Of a DNA stretch of 64,000 bases, positions 55,395 to 63,874 are shown in pieces. Positions within the stretch are counted from its first letter, which is position 1. Each line of letters starts with the position of its first letter. The translations under genes and the position numbers were made by a program. Source of the DNA: Chloroflexota bacterium (GTDB lineage Bacteria > Chloroflexota > UBA6077 > FW602-bin22 > JAMCVK01); NCBI GenBank assembly GCA_023475225.1, contig JAMCVK010000002.1, positions 21,517-85,516 on the forward strand, read 5' to 3'. The notes beneath the pieces were generated by a model. The model saw only the letters and a program-made list of their open reading frames with translations, did no database searches and was not told the origin of the DNA.

Positions 55395-56272
55395 GTCTCT
55401 TCTGCCGGGGCTACTTCTGCGAGGACACAACAGATGCCGATGGCCCCTGGCCCGGCGTGTGTACCCAGGACTGGTCCTATTTCAGTGATGATCATCTTAT
55501 GGCGGGGATAGATGGAGGCCAGTTGTTCGGCCAGTCGTTCTGCCGCCTCTGGGCAAGCAGCGTGGGCTACAGCCAGACGTTCCAGGGGCCCCAGAGTGCC
55601 GGTCAGCTGAACTAATCTGTGCAAGGACTTGCTCCTCGTCCTGACTCGTTCGACGGGATGCACCTCTCCGTCGGTTATAGAGATAAGCGGCTTGATATCG
55701 AGGGCAGAACCGAGGAAAGCGGCCGTCTTACCGATACGCCCCCCACGTTTCAGGCACTCCAGGGTATCCAGGACAGCTAGTAAACGGAGTCGAGGGAGCA
55801 TCATACTGACCAACTGGACTATCTCCTCAAAGGTTTGCCCGGCCGAAGCAGCCTCGGCCGCGGCGATAACCAGCCAGCCCATCGTCATAGACAAAAAGCG
55901 AGAATCGATGACAGCGATCTTAAGGTGGGGCAGGGCTGCGGCGGCCGTGGCAGCTGAGCTACAGGTACCACTTAATAAAGAACTGATATGAATGGAAATG
56001 ATGTCATAGCCGCGTTTGCCCAGGTCACTGTAGGCCTGTTCGAAGACGGCCGCAGATGGCTGCGAAGTAGTGGGTGGAACTTTAACCGAGGCTAAGCGAG
56101 CGTAGAATTCTTCGTGAGTGATGTCGATACCATCGCGGTAGGTTTCCTGTCCGAACTGGACATTAAGGGGAACCACGGTGATGTCCAATTGACGGGCCAA
56201 GTCTGGTGGGATGTCAGCCGTGCTGTCGGTCACCACTTTTACTGTAACCAATCCATCCGTCCTCGTCGGCAT
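55391..56272 (-). CDS. DegV family fatty-acid-binding protein
   Basis: About 293 aa. Starts VKVVTDSTADIPPDLARQLDI, with TSQPSAAVF (fatty-acid contacts), IHISSLLSGTCSSA, VIDSRFLSMTMGWLV and GTHAGPGAIGI. DegV/FakB proteins present fatty acids to the FakA kinase; no fakA is visible here. The start is uncertain: ATG 56272 lies only 11 bases after a TATAAT, which would make a nearly leaderless message; a TTG at 56251 preceded by a GAGG-like site is the alternative. Couples to recG by ATGA overlap. Confidence 0.92.
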   Translation of the reverse strand: MPTRTDGLVTVKVVTDSTADIPPDLARQLDITVVPLNVQFGQETYRDGIDITHEEFYARLASVKVPPTTSQPSAAVFEQAYSDLGKRGYDIISIHISSLLSGTCSSAATAAAALPHLKIAVIDSRFLSMTMGWLVIAAAEAASAGQTFEEIVQLVSMMLPRLRLLAVLDTLECLKRGGRIGKTAAFLGSALDIKPLISITDGEVHPVERVRTRSKSLHRLVQLTGTLGPLERLAVAHAACPEAAERLAEQLASIYPRHKMIITEIGPVLGTHAGPGAIGICCVLAEVAPAEET

Positions 56273-56326
56273 GGTGAGCAGATTATAACACTCCACCCGA
56301 ACCGATTCTATACAGGCAACACCGAT

Positions 56327-56950
56327 TTACCAAACTGGTCTTTCAGGCTCTGCGGCGGGGATGGTGATGGCCTCAGCTGTACGTTCAATGCCCCAAGCGG
56401 CATACCACTCCTGGAGGTCCTTTTGGAGCGCCTTGTAATCTGTTTTAATTTCTTGGTATAGCCGAGCATTCTCAAGGGCGATAGCTCCTAGACTAGCGAT
56501 GGCCTCGAGGAAGTTGGCATCTTCAGCCGAGAATTCCCGTGGCTCAGCTGTGTAGAGGCGAATGACGCCGATGATCTCCCCCCTCAGCCGCACGGGTACG
56601 CCAAGGATTGAGGCTATCCCCTCAGCCCTGGCCTCATCAGGATATTGTATCCTTGGGTCACTGGTCGCATCAGTGATAGTGATCGGCCGGCCCTCCAGAG
56701 CTTCGGCTAGGCTCTTGGCCGTTTCGATCGGTCCTTTTTGGAGATATCTCTCGCTTAAGCCATAGGTGACGCTGGGCAAGAGCCGTTCCTTAGTGGCATC
56801 TAGCAGCATCAAAGCGCAGCCCTTAGCCCCCATCGCCTTCGCCGCACTCTCAACCGTGGATTGTAATACCTCCCTCAGGTCGAGGGTTGAATTCACGTTT
56901 TTGGCCACTTCGTATAGGGCTTGATAGTGGCTCTTCGTTTTCTCTCCCAT
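56327..56950 (-). CDS. GAF-domain protein
   Basis: 207 aa. A single GAF domain spans about residues 12-165 (TLDLREVLQSTVESAAKAMGAKGCALMLLD, ASILGVPVRLRGEIIGVIRLYTAEPREFSAEDANFLEAIASLGAIALENARLY). No output domain is present, so it may act as a stand-alone sensor or bind a small ligand for a partner kinase. Start has GGGGGTGAA upstream. It has its own promoter at 57002-57029. Confidence 0.92.
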   Translation of the reverse strand: MGEKTKSHYQALYEVAKNVNSTLDLREVLQSTVESAAKAMGAKGCALMLLDATKERLLPSVTYGLSERYLQKGPIETAKSLAEALEGRPITITDATSDPRIQYPDEARAEGIASILGVPVRLRGEIIGVIRLYTAEPREFSAEDANFLEAIASLGAIALENARLYQEIKTDYKALQKDLQEWYAAWGIERTAEAITIPAAEPERPVW

Positions 56951-57001
56951 ATAGTTTCACCCCCAAAGCGATTTAGGCACTGAACATGTCCTCTCATTTT
57001 C

Positions 57002-57029
57002 AGTATAACACTGGATTGGTCGAAGTCAA
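57002..57029 (-). promoter_or_regulatory. Promoter of the GAF-protein gene
   Basis: Minus-strand TTGACT (57029-57024), 16-base spacer, TATACT (57007-57002). It is back-to-back with the plus-strand promoter at 57042. Confidence 0.7.
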
Positions 57030-57041
57030 GGTGCCCTTTTC

Positions 57042-57069
57042 TTGACAGAGCGAGGAAGTATCCTATAAT
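57042..57069 (+). promoter_or_regulatory. Promoter of the MocA-like/YqeB operon
   Basis: TTGACA (57042-57047) and TATAAT (57064-57069), both perfect consensus, 16-base spacer. Transcription should begin near 57076, only two bases before an in-frame ATG at 57078. Confidence 0.8.
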
Positions 57070-57137
57070 GTGCTTGAATGTTCGGCATACGGGCAGGCTC
57101 CACAAGGGATGCTGGTTTAGCCTTATTCCCAGAGATT

Positions 57138-57770
57138 ATGGATATTGATTTGATGCGCCCAATTGTAGCTATCATTTTAGCCGCCGGGGCCTCGACCCGC
57201 CTGGGACAACTCAAGCAATTGTTGCCGCTCGGTGGGGAAACTGTGCTGGGGCGAGTGGTAAGAGCAGCGGTGGAATCTAAAGTGAACGAGGTGATCATCG
57301 TCCTAGGCTATCGGGCGGAGGAGATACGTACTGCTTTGGAGGCAGCGAATCTGATGACAGCGAAGGTCAAGATCGTAGTCAATAGCGACTGGACACAAGG
57401 ACAATCTACTTCGCTGCGCGCTGGACTGACAGCAGCTTCTGGCGCTCAGGTGGCAATCTTCCTCTTATCAGATCAGCCGCTCATCTCGGCCGAGCTGATC
57501 GATCTCCTCTTGGAGCGCTATCGTCAAAGCGGTAAAGCGATCGTTGTTCCCATCTATAAGGGAAAGCGGGGTAACCCTGTTCTTTTTGATTGCTCCTTGT
57601 TTGGGGAGCTGGGACAATTGACTGGTGATGAGGGAGGACGAAGGGTAATCTCCCGACATAGTGCTGAGGTGGAATGGGTAGAGGCCCCATCGAAGGCCGT
57701 GCTGATCGACATTGACACCTGGTCGGACTATGAAGCCATGCAAGCCGAAGAGGTGGGGGAAGATGCTTAA
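57138..57770 (+). CDS. Nucleotidyltransferase of the MobA/MocA (molybdenum cofactor cytidylyl/guanylyltransferase) type
   Basis: About 210 aa. The N-terminal nucleotide-binding signature is VAIILAAGASTRLGQLKQLLPLGGETVLGRVV, then IVLGYRAEEI and the metal-binding LLSDQPLI. It resembles MocA/YgfJ, which adds CMP to molybdopterin for xanthine-dehydrogenase-type enzymes. The next gene is a selenium-dependent molybdenum hydroxylase maturation protein, supporting this. Start is uncertain: ATG 57138 lies 15 residues before homology, but an ATG at 57078 would be read as a leaderless message from the strong promoter. Confidence 0.9.
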   Translation: MDIDLMRPIVAIILAAGASTRLGQLKQLLPLGGETVLGRVVRAAVESKVNEVIIVLGYRAEEIRTALEAANLMTAKVKIVVNSDWTQGQSTSLRAGLTAASGAQVAIFLLSDQPLISAELIDLLLERYRQSGKAIVVPIYKGKRGNPVLFDCSLFGELGQLTGDEGGRRVISRHSAEVEWVEAPSKAVLIDIDTWSDYEAMQAEEVGEDA

Positions 57771-58572
57771 AGATATCTTGGTGGTTATACGGGGCGGAGG
57801 TGACCTGGGTAGCGGCGTCGCCCATCGTCTGTACCGTTCCGGATTTAGGGTGATGATCACAGAACATCCTCAACCAACAGTGATTCGTCGGCCAGTGTCC
57901 TTTGCTAGCGCCGTTTTCGAGGGCGAGGTCGAAGTCGAAGGTGTGCAAGCCAGGTTGGCGAAATCGCCATTTGAAATAACATCCTTGCTGAGCGATGGCC
58001 TCCTTGCGGTGATAGTCGATCCCCAAGCTGAGACTGTGCAGCACCTCCGACCGCAGGTGTTGGTTGATGCGATCATGGCTAAACGCAATTTGGGTACCAA
58101 GATCACTGATGCGCCAATTGTTGTCGCCCTTGGGCCTGGTTTTGTCGCTGGACAGGATGTGCACGCGGTGATAGAGACAGCGCGGGGTCACTATCTGGGC
58201 AAGGTCATCCTCTTGGGCACTGCGGCGCCTAATACCGGTGTACCGGGTGAAGTGGCCGGTTACTCTGTGGAGCGGGTCATAAGGTCCCCAGCCACCGGCA
58301 CCTTTCATGGCATCAAGAAAATTGGAGACCAGGTTGTGGCCAACGAGATGGTAGCCTTCGTTGACACACAACCCGTGCATGCAGGTATAGGGGGCGTCTT
58401 GCGGGGACTTCTGGCCGATGGTCTCTGGGTGAGGGTCAGGGATAAGGTCGGTGATGTCGATCCGAGAGCTCGCTATGATTACTGCTTCACTATCTCTGAT
58501 AAGGCCCGAGCGATTGGCGGGGGGGCTTTGGAAGCGATACTCTACTTTTTGTCCCAAAGTGGAGAGCACTGA
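57763..58572 (+). CDS. yqeB: Selenium-dependent molybdenum hydroxylase maturation protein (EF2563/YqeB family)
   Basis: About 269 aa. Starts IVVIRGGGDLGSGVAHRLYRSGF, with the TEHPQPTVIRRPVSFASAVFEG segment and VALGPGFVAGQDVHAVIETARGHYLG, the family's signature. Members occur with the selenium-dependent xanthine and purine hydroxylases and are needed for their selenium/molybdenum centre. ATG 57763 has GAGGTGGGGG upstream and overlaps the previous gene by 8 bases. No hydroxylase gene lies in this window, so it must be elsewhere in the genome. Confidence 0.9.
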   Translation: MLKDILVVIRGGGDLGSGVAHRLYRSGFRVMITEHPQPTVIRRPVSFASAVFEGEVEVEGVQARLAKSPFEITSLLSDGLLAVIVDPQAETVQHLRPQVLVDAIMAKRNLGTKITDAPIVVALGPGFVAGQDVHAVIETARGHYLGKVILLGTAAPNTGVPGEVAGYSVERVIRSPATGTFHGIKKIGDQVVANEMVAFVDTQPVHAGIGGVLRGLLADGLWVRVRDKVGDVDPRARYDYCFTISDKARAIGGGALEAILYFLSQSGEH

Positions 58573-58602
58573 GCTGGTTATCACGCTGAGACAGGAGGGA
58601 GG

Positions 58603-59247
58603 GTGTTCAATCTGCCGACGGAGATCAGCCCAAGGGTAGTGCGTGGCTTGATCATCATCGCTGTGCTTGTCTATTTGGTGGGAGGATGGTTGGTTTTTTC
58701 CGCCTATAGAGAGTTCGGTCTGGGTGGAATGCTTCCCTTGTCTGGCCCATCGCCAACATTGGTAGCCCCCACAGCTACACCGACGGTTACGGTTTTGCTC
58801 CAAACCACGCCAATCACACGAGCGCTGGTAGGCAGTCCATCACCTCAACTCTCATCTGGTGGTGGCCCAATTTCGCAGGCGACAGCGGTTCTCCCCAGCC
58901 CTGCCCCAACGCTGACTGTCACACCGACCCGCCCATCGCCGACAGCTACGGTTCCCTCTCCTACACCTATTCCAACACCGACATCGACGCCGACACCGGC
59001 AGGGGGTACCACTCCGGGCAAAGGGATCATCAGGACAGTTGGCGGTGTGGGGGCGATCATCCGCAGCCAACCCAGCACACCCTCTACCGCACTTGGGGTT
59101 GTTCCCTATGGTGCCCAAGTCGAGCTGTTGCGAATCGTCCGAGGGCAGGCCATCGACCCGCTGGAGAGCAGATGGTATGAGATAACCTATGGCTCAATGC
59201 ACGGTTACATTTATTATAAACTGGTCACGCCAGTGCAAACTAGATAA
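58603..59247 (+). CDS. Membrane-anchored SH3-domain surface protein
   Basis: 214 aa, GTG start with AGGAGGGA upstream. One transmembrane helix (about 16-38) is followed by a Pro/Thr/Ser linker (about 50-130, with TPTPIPTPTSTPTPAGG). A C-terminal bacterial SH3 module (about 140-212) reads GAIIRSQPSTPSTALGVVPYGAQVELLR..WYEITYGSMHGYIYYKLV. Such proteins are cell-surface or wall-binding in Chloroflexota. It ends exactly where the next lipoprotein gene begins. Confidence 0.82.
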   Translation: MFNLPTEISPRVVRGLIIIAVLVYLVGGWLVFSAYREFGLGGMLPLSGPSPTLVAPTATPTVTVLLQTTPITRALVGSPSPQLSSGGGPISQATAVLPSPAPTLTVTPTRPSPTATVPSPTPIPTPTSTPTPAGGTTPGKGIIRTVGGVGAIIRSQPSTPSTALGVVPYGAQVELLRIVRGQAIDPLESRWYEITYGSMHGYIYYKLVTPVQTR

Positions 59248-59649
59248 ATGAGGGAATATATGGCCGTGATAAGGACCTGTTTGTTTGTGATGCTAGCCAT
59301 CTTCACCGCCTGGGGTGGAGGATGTCAAAGGGCCATGTCACCCAGCGATGTCGTCAGAGAACATCTAGAAGCGTCGAAGGTGGCCGATTATAAGGCGGCC
59401 TTCGCTCTCTTCACGTCCGATGTCCGAGCGCCAGGGGAAGAGGAGCAGTACATCGAGTTTCAAAAACAGCGGGAGGCGGAACGAGGCAGAGTGGTCAGCT
59501 ATACCATAGAGGGAGAGAAGCCCGTTGGCGATACAGTTGAGGTGGCTGCCACTGTGATGCGCGCCAATGGCGTCACCTGGCGCGGCGTTCTGGTCATGAT
59601 TAAGGAGAATGGGCAGTGGCGGATAAAGAAGATCATAGCCACCCCTTAG
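59248..59649 (+). CDS. Lipoprotein with DUF4878-like fold
   Basis: 133 aa. The signal has a lipobox (WGGG-C) at about residues 22-27. The mature region (SPSDVVREHLEASKVADYKAAFALFTSDV ... NGQWRIKKI) resembles DUF4878/NTF2-like small lipoproteins. The ATG directly follows the TAA of the SH3 gene, so it is translationally coupled. Function unknown. Confidence 0.8.
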   Translation: MREYMAVIRTCLFVMLAIFTAWGGGCQRAMSPSDVVREHLEASKVADYKAAFALFTSDVRAPGEEEQYIEFQKQREAERGRVVSYTIEGEKPVGDTVEVAATVMRANGVTWRGVLVMIKENGQWRIKKIIATP

Positions 59650-59670
59650 AGGTCGTGAGGATACCAGAGG

Positions 59671-60999
59671 ATGCAGAAGAAAAAAGTCATCATTATGGGA
59701 GCCGGGGGACGCGACTTTCATAATTTCAATGTATATTTTCGTGATAACAATGATTATGAGGTGATGGCCTTTACAGCCACGCAGATTCCGGGCATAGAGG
59801 GGAGGACCTATCCTCCCGAGCTGGCCGGGAAGTATTATCCAGCGGGCATTCCCATATATAGCGAAGCAGACCTGCCTCGACTGCTCGATGAACAGTCGGT
59901 TGACGAGGTTGTCTTCGCCTATAGCGATGTGTCTCACCAGTACGTGATGCACAGAGCCTCTTTAGTGTTGGCTGCCGGGGCCGATTTCCGCTTAATGGGC
60001 ACCAGGAACACTATGCTAGAATCTACCGTGCCGGTGGTATCAGTAGGGGCGGTCAGAACCGGTTCGGGGAAGAGCCAGACGGCGCGACGCGTTACCCAGA
60101 TCCTGAAGGAGCAGGGATACCGGGTCGTTGTCATGCGTCATCCTATGCCCTATGGTGATCTGCGCCAGCAGTCTTGCCAACGGTTCGCTACCTATGCCGA
60201 TTTGGAGCGATATGAATGCAGTATCGAAGAAAGGGAGGAATATGAACCCCATCTCGAGCAGGGAACGGTTGTCTATGCGGGTGTGGATTATCGAGAGATC
60301 CTGCGGCAGGCGGAGGCCGAATCGGGGGTCATCGTGTGGGATGGGGGCAATAACGACCTTCCTTTTATTCGTCCCGACATACATATTGTGGTGGCCGATC
60401 CCCTTCGCCCTGGACACGAAATCACCTACCATCCTGGGGAAGCCAATCTACGTCTGGCAACAGTTGTGGTTATAAATAAAGTGGATACAGCCAGTCCGGA
60501 GAGCGTCGCTGCTGTGCGGGAGAGCATCCATCGGGCAAATCCGGCGGCCACCATCATCGAAGCTGCTTCACCGGTAAGCGTTGACAGGCCGCAGGAGATC
60601 AAGAGGAAGAGGGTTCTGATTGTGGAGGATGGGCCAACTCTGACCCACGGCGAAATGTCCTATGGAGCAGGGATGGTAGCGGCGAAAAAATTTGGGGCGA
60701 GGGAGATCATTGATCCAAGGTCAAAGGCCGTGGGTTCCATCATTGAAGCCTTTGCCGCCTTTCCTCAGATCGGGCCTCTTCTACCAGCGGTGGGCTATAG
60801 CAAGGAGCAGATTCGCGATCTGGAAGAGACAATCAACGCCATTGATTGTGATGTGGTGATAATCGCTACTCCAGTGGACCTGCGTCGGCTGATACACCTG
60901 AATAAGCCAATGGTCAGGGTGCGGTACGAATTGCAGGAGTTGAGCCATCCGAACCTGGCGGACGTGCTACAACAGTATCTGGGACACCGCCGTGGCTAG
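59671..60999 (+). CDS. Cyclic 2,3-diphosphoglycerate synthetase-like GTPase/ATPase
   Basis: 442 aa. The N-terminal domain begins KVIIMGAGGRDFHNFNVYFRDN, followed by a P-loop (VGAVRTGSGKSQTARRV), VVVMRHPMPYGDL, WDGGNNDLPFIRPDIHIVVADP and the guanine-type motif INKVD. The layout matches the family that includes archaeal cyclic 2,3-diphosphoglycerate synthetase, which makes a thermoprotectant in hyperthermophiles. Bacterial homologues are mostly uncharacterised, so the product is not certain. Start 59671 with GAGGATACCAGAGG upstream, 21 bases after the lipoprotein. Confidence 0.85.
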   Translation: MQKKKVIIMGAGGRDFHNFNVYFRDNNDYEVMAFTATQIPGIEGRTYPPELAGKYYPAGIPIYSEADLPRLLDEQSVDEVVFAYSDVSHQYVMHRASLVLAAGADFRLMGTRNTMLESTVPVVSVGAVRTGSGKSQTARRVTQILKEQGYRVVVMRHPMPYGDLRQQSCQRFATYADLERYECSIEEREEYEPHLEQGTVVYAGVDYREILRQAEAESGVIVWDGGNNDLPFIRPDIHIVVADPLRPGHEITYHPGEANLRLATVVVINKVDTASPESVAAVRESIHRANPAATIIEAASPVSVDRPQEIKRKRVLIVEDGPTLTHGEMSYGAGMVAAKKFGAREIIDPRSKAVGSIIEAFAAFPQIGPLLPAVGYSKEQIRDLEETINAIDCDVVIIATPVDLRRLIHLNKPMVRVRYELQELSHPNLADVLQQYLGHRRG

Positions 61000-61031
61000 C
61001 CCTGGAGACGTAAAGGCGTTGAGCACCCTAT

Positions 61032-62831
61032 CTACCCTCTTATCTTGAGGATGGCCATAAATGCCTCTTGGGGGATTTCCACGTTCCCCACGCGCTTCAT
61101 TCGTCGTTTGCCCTCGGCCTGCTTCTCCAGTAACTTGCGTTTGCGGGTAACATCGCCCCCATAACATTTGGCCAGGACATTTTTGCGCAGAGGGGCAATC
61201 GTCTCCCGGGCGATGACGCGGCTGCCAATGGCTGCTTGAATAGGGACCTCAAAGAGCTGGCGAGGGATGAGCTTGCGCAGCTTTTCTACTAGCTCTCTAC
61301 CCTTGGCATAGGCGTGGTCAGCGTGGGTGATCAACGAGAGTGCATCTACCGGTTGGTTGTTGACCAGGGTTTCCAGCTTTACCAGGTTGGCCCGCTTGTA
61401 TTCCCCGAAGCTATAATCCAGCGAGGCATATCCCTGGGTATGCGACTTGAGCTGATCATAGAAATCGACCAATATCTCGCTGAGAGGGATATCGTAGTTG
61501 AGTAAAACTCGCTGCTCATCGAGATAGTCCATCCTCTTAAACTCACCACGCCGCGCCGTAACCAGTTCCATAATCGTACCGATATAGCGGCTGGGGGTGA
61601 CGATGGTGATTTTCAGCCAAGGTTCCCGAATTTCAGCAATTTGGCCGGCAGGGGGGAGATTCGTCGGGTTGTCGACGATCAATTCCTGTCCATCGGTGGT
61701 GGTCACCTGATATTCCACACTGGGTGAGGTGATAAGCAGGTTAAGGTGATATTCCCTTTCCAGCCGCTCCTGGACGATCTCCATGTGCAATAGTCCTAAG
61801 AAACCACAACGAAAGCCGGAGCCCAGGGCCAGCGATGTCTCCGGTTCGAATTGTAAGGAGGCATCGTTCAGGCGCAATTTCTCAAGGGCATCTCGCAAGG
61901 CGAGGTAATCGGCCCCCTCAACAGGATAGAGCCCGGCGAAGACCATCGGCTTGGCCGGCCGATAACCGGGCAGGGGCACAGCGGCGGGATCGCTAGCGCT
62001 GGTGATCGTGTCTCCCACCCGCGAATCCTGAACATTTTTTAGTCCAGTAGCGATATAGCCGACCTCTCCAGCAGCCAGTTCACTGACTTGGCTCATCTGG
62101 GGTTTGAAGACACCTACCTCGAGTACATCTGTTTTCTTAGCGGTAGACATCATTAAAACAGGCGTATTAGGCCGGACTACGCCGTCAACAACACGGACAT
62201 AGGCGATGACCCCCTTGTAGGAATCGTAGTGTGAGTCAAAGATGAGGGCGCGCAGGGGTTGCTGAAGTTGTCCCCAGGGTGGAGGGATGCGCTGAATTAT
62301 GGCTTCCAAGATATCCTGAATACCGATACCCTCCTTAGCTGAGGCGAAGATCACCTCCTGATGGGGGATGCCGATGACCTCCTCGATCTCCCTGGCTACC
62401 TTTTGTGGCTGCGCATTAGGTAGATCGATCTTGTTAACCACGGGAATGATCGTCAGATCATGTTCTAGAGCCAGATAGGCGTTGGCCAGGGTCTGCGCCT
62501 CAATGCCCTGGACAGCGTCGACGACAAGGAGAGCCCCCTCACAGGCAGCCAGACTGCGGCTGACCTCGTAGGTGAAGTCAACATGACCTGGTGTGTCGAT
62601 CAAGTTAAGCTGGTAAGCTCCACCGGCACGGCTCAGGTGGGTCATGCGTACGGCCCTGGCCTTGATGGTGATCCCTTTTTCCCGCTCCAGGTCCATCGAA
62701 TCAAGCAACTGCTCGGTCATCTCTCGCTCGCTGACCGTTCCGGTCAGCTCGAGTAGACGATCACTGAGCGTCGTCTTACCATGATCAATGTGGGCAATGA
62801 TAGAAAAGTTGCGTATATAAGTCTGTCTCAT
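61032..62831 (-). CDS. lepA: Elongation factor 4 (LepA)
   Basis: 599 aa, the standard length. Motifs: [17 protein letters not shown] (G1), DTPGHVDF (G3), NKIDLPNA (G4), SAKEGIGI (G5) and the LepA-specific C-terminal [46 protein letters not shown]. It back-translocates stalled ribosomes. ATG 62831 has only a weak ribosome site but a TATACT -10-like box lies about 35 bases upstream. Convergent with the cyclic-diphosphoglycerate-type gene. Confidence 0.97.
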   Translation of the reverse strand: MRQTYIRNFSIIAHIDHGKTTLSDRLLELTGTVSEREMTEQLLDSMDLEREKGITIKARAVRMTHLSRAGGAYQLNLIDTPGHVDFTYEVSRSLAACEGALLVVDAVQGIEAQTLANAYLALEHDLTIIPVVNKIDLPNAQPQKVAREIEEVIGIPHQEVIFASAKEGIGIQDILEAIIQRIPPPWGQLQQPLRALIFDSHYDSYKGVIAYVRVVDGVVRPNTPVLMMSTAKKTDVLEVGVFKPQMSQVSELAAGEVGYIATGLKNVQDSRVGDTITSASDPAAVPLPGYRPAKPMVFAGLYPVEGADYLALRDALEKLRLNDASLQFEPETSLALGSGFRCGFLGLLHMEIVQERLEREYHLNLLITSPSVEYQVTTTDGQELIVDNPTNLPPAGQIAEIREPWLKITIVTPSRYIGTIMELVTARRGEFKRMDYLDEQRVLLNYDIPLSEILVDFYDQLKSHTQGYASLDYSFGEYKRANLVKLETLVNNQPVDALSLITHADHAYAKGRELVEKLRKLIPRQLFEVPIQAAIGSRVIARETIAPLRKNVLAKCYGGDVTRKRKLLEKQAEGKRRMKRVGNVEIPQEAFMAILKIRG

Positions 62832-62878
62832 TTTTTCAGGTCATCATAAAGTAGTATACAATATCCAGGAGTGGAAAG

Positions 62879-62912
62879 AAAAAACAGGGATACGAGTCCA
62901 GCCTCGTATCCC
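62879..62912 (-). terminator. Intrinsic terminator after the clpB remnant
   Basis: Minus-strand stem GGGATACGAG / CTCGTATCCC (62912-62903 with 62896-62887, loop of six) followed by TGTTTTTT down to 62879. It ends transcripts coming from the chaperone remnants before lepA. Confidence 0.85.
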
Positions 62913-62934
62913 CGCACGCGGTAGGATGAGAACT

Positions 62935-63186
62935 TTATCTCACGCCTGTTGCCTCTGGTGTTTCCCTCACCGCCTCTACAGGTTTCCGACTAAAGACGAC
63001 CTCGTTGTTAGCCACATCGACGATGACTGTACCCCCTCCCTGGGATTCCCCTTCCAACACTCGTATGGCCAGGGGATTGAGGAGACGCCGTTATATCGTC
63101 CATTTCAGCGGACGTGCTCCATAGATGGGGTCGAAGCCCTCAGCGGCCAGCAAATCTTTAGCCGCATCGGTTAACTCTATCCCTTG
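62935..63186 (-). pseudogene. clpB: clpB C-terminal remnant with internal stop
   Basis: The minus-strand translation [29 protein letters not shown], a TAA (63093-63091), then RRLLNPLAIRVLEGES... and an end at TAA 62935-62937 matches the last about 83 residues of ClpB, where the stop replaces the Gln of the KRTIQRR segment and the preceding Arg is Trp. Nothing of the ATPase domains remains. It abuts the dnaK remnant by 4-5 bases, so both are relics of chaperone genes joined by deletion. Confidence 0.85.
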
Positions 63187-63190
63187 TCAA

Positions 63191-63874
63191 TCACACCTCA
63201 CGGAACTCCCCCTCGATGGTACCCTCCTGGGGACCTTCTCCCCCACTCTGGGATGCACCAGCCTGGCTGGCCCCGGCCTGCCCATAGACGGCCTGCCCAA
63301 TCCGCTGCAGGGAGAGGGAGAGACCCTCCATCGCCCGGCGCACCGCCCCAATATCCGTACTCCCAAGGGCCTCGCGCAGGACGCTCACCTTCCCCTCCAC
63401 CTCACCGCGTAACTCGGCCGGCACCCGCTCCCCCTGCTCACGCAGCAGCCGCTCCGTGCTGTAAATAAGCCCATCAGCCTGGTTGCGTACCTCAATCTCC
63501 TCCCGCTTGCGCCGATCTTCCTCCGCATGCGCCTCAGCCTCACGCACCATCCGCTCCACCTCCTCCTTGGAAAGCCCACTGGAGGCCGTGATGGTGATGC
63601 GCTGCTCCCGCCCCGTCCCTTTGTCCCGCGCCGAAACATTGAGGATACCATTGGCATCAAGATCAAAGGTCACCTCAATCTGGGGCACCCCCCGCGGAGC
63701 AGACAGAAGCCCATCAAGGATGAAGCGCCCAATGCTCTTGTTCTCAGCCACCATGGGACGCTCCCCTTGCAGGACATGAATCTCCACGCTCATCTGGTTG
63801 TCAGTGGCCGTGGTGAAGATCTGACTCTTGGCCGTGGGAATGGTCGTGTTGCGGGTGATCAGCGGGGTCATCAC
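63191..63874 (-). pseudogene. dnaK: dnaK 3' remnant (substrate-binding domain only)
   Basis: The translation from [22 protein letters not shown] to [11 protein letters not shown] is the C-terminal about 228 residues of DnaK: beta-sandwich substrate-binding domain ([36 protein letters not shown]), helical lid and a Gly/Gln tail. The whole ATPase domain is missing: homology stops sharply at 63874 and the bases beyond do not encode DnaK. An ATG inside the frame gives an open frame from 63910, but a truncated protein could not refold substrate. Confidence 0.85.

Noticed and set aside
57481..58803. 440-codon open frame on the minus strand opposite the MocA-like and YqeB genes
   Set aside because: It has no recognisable domain, is antisense to two well-supported genes and crosses their boundaries, so it is a base-composition shadow.
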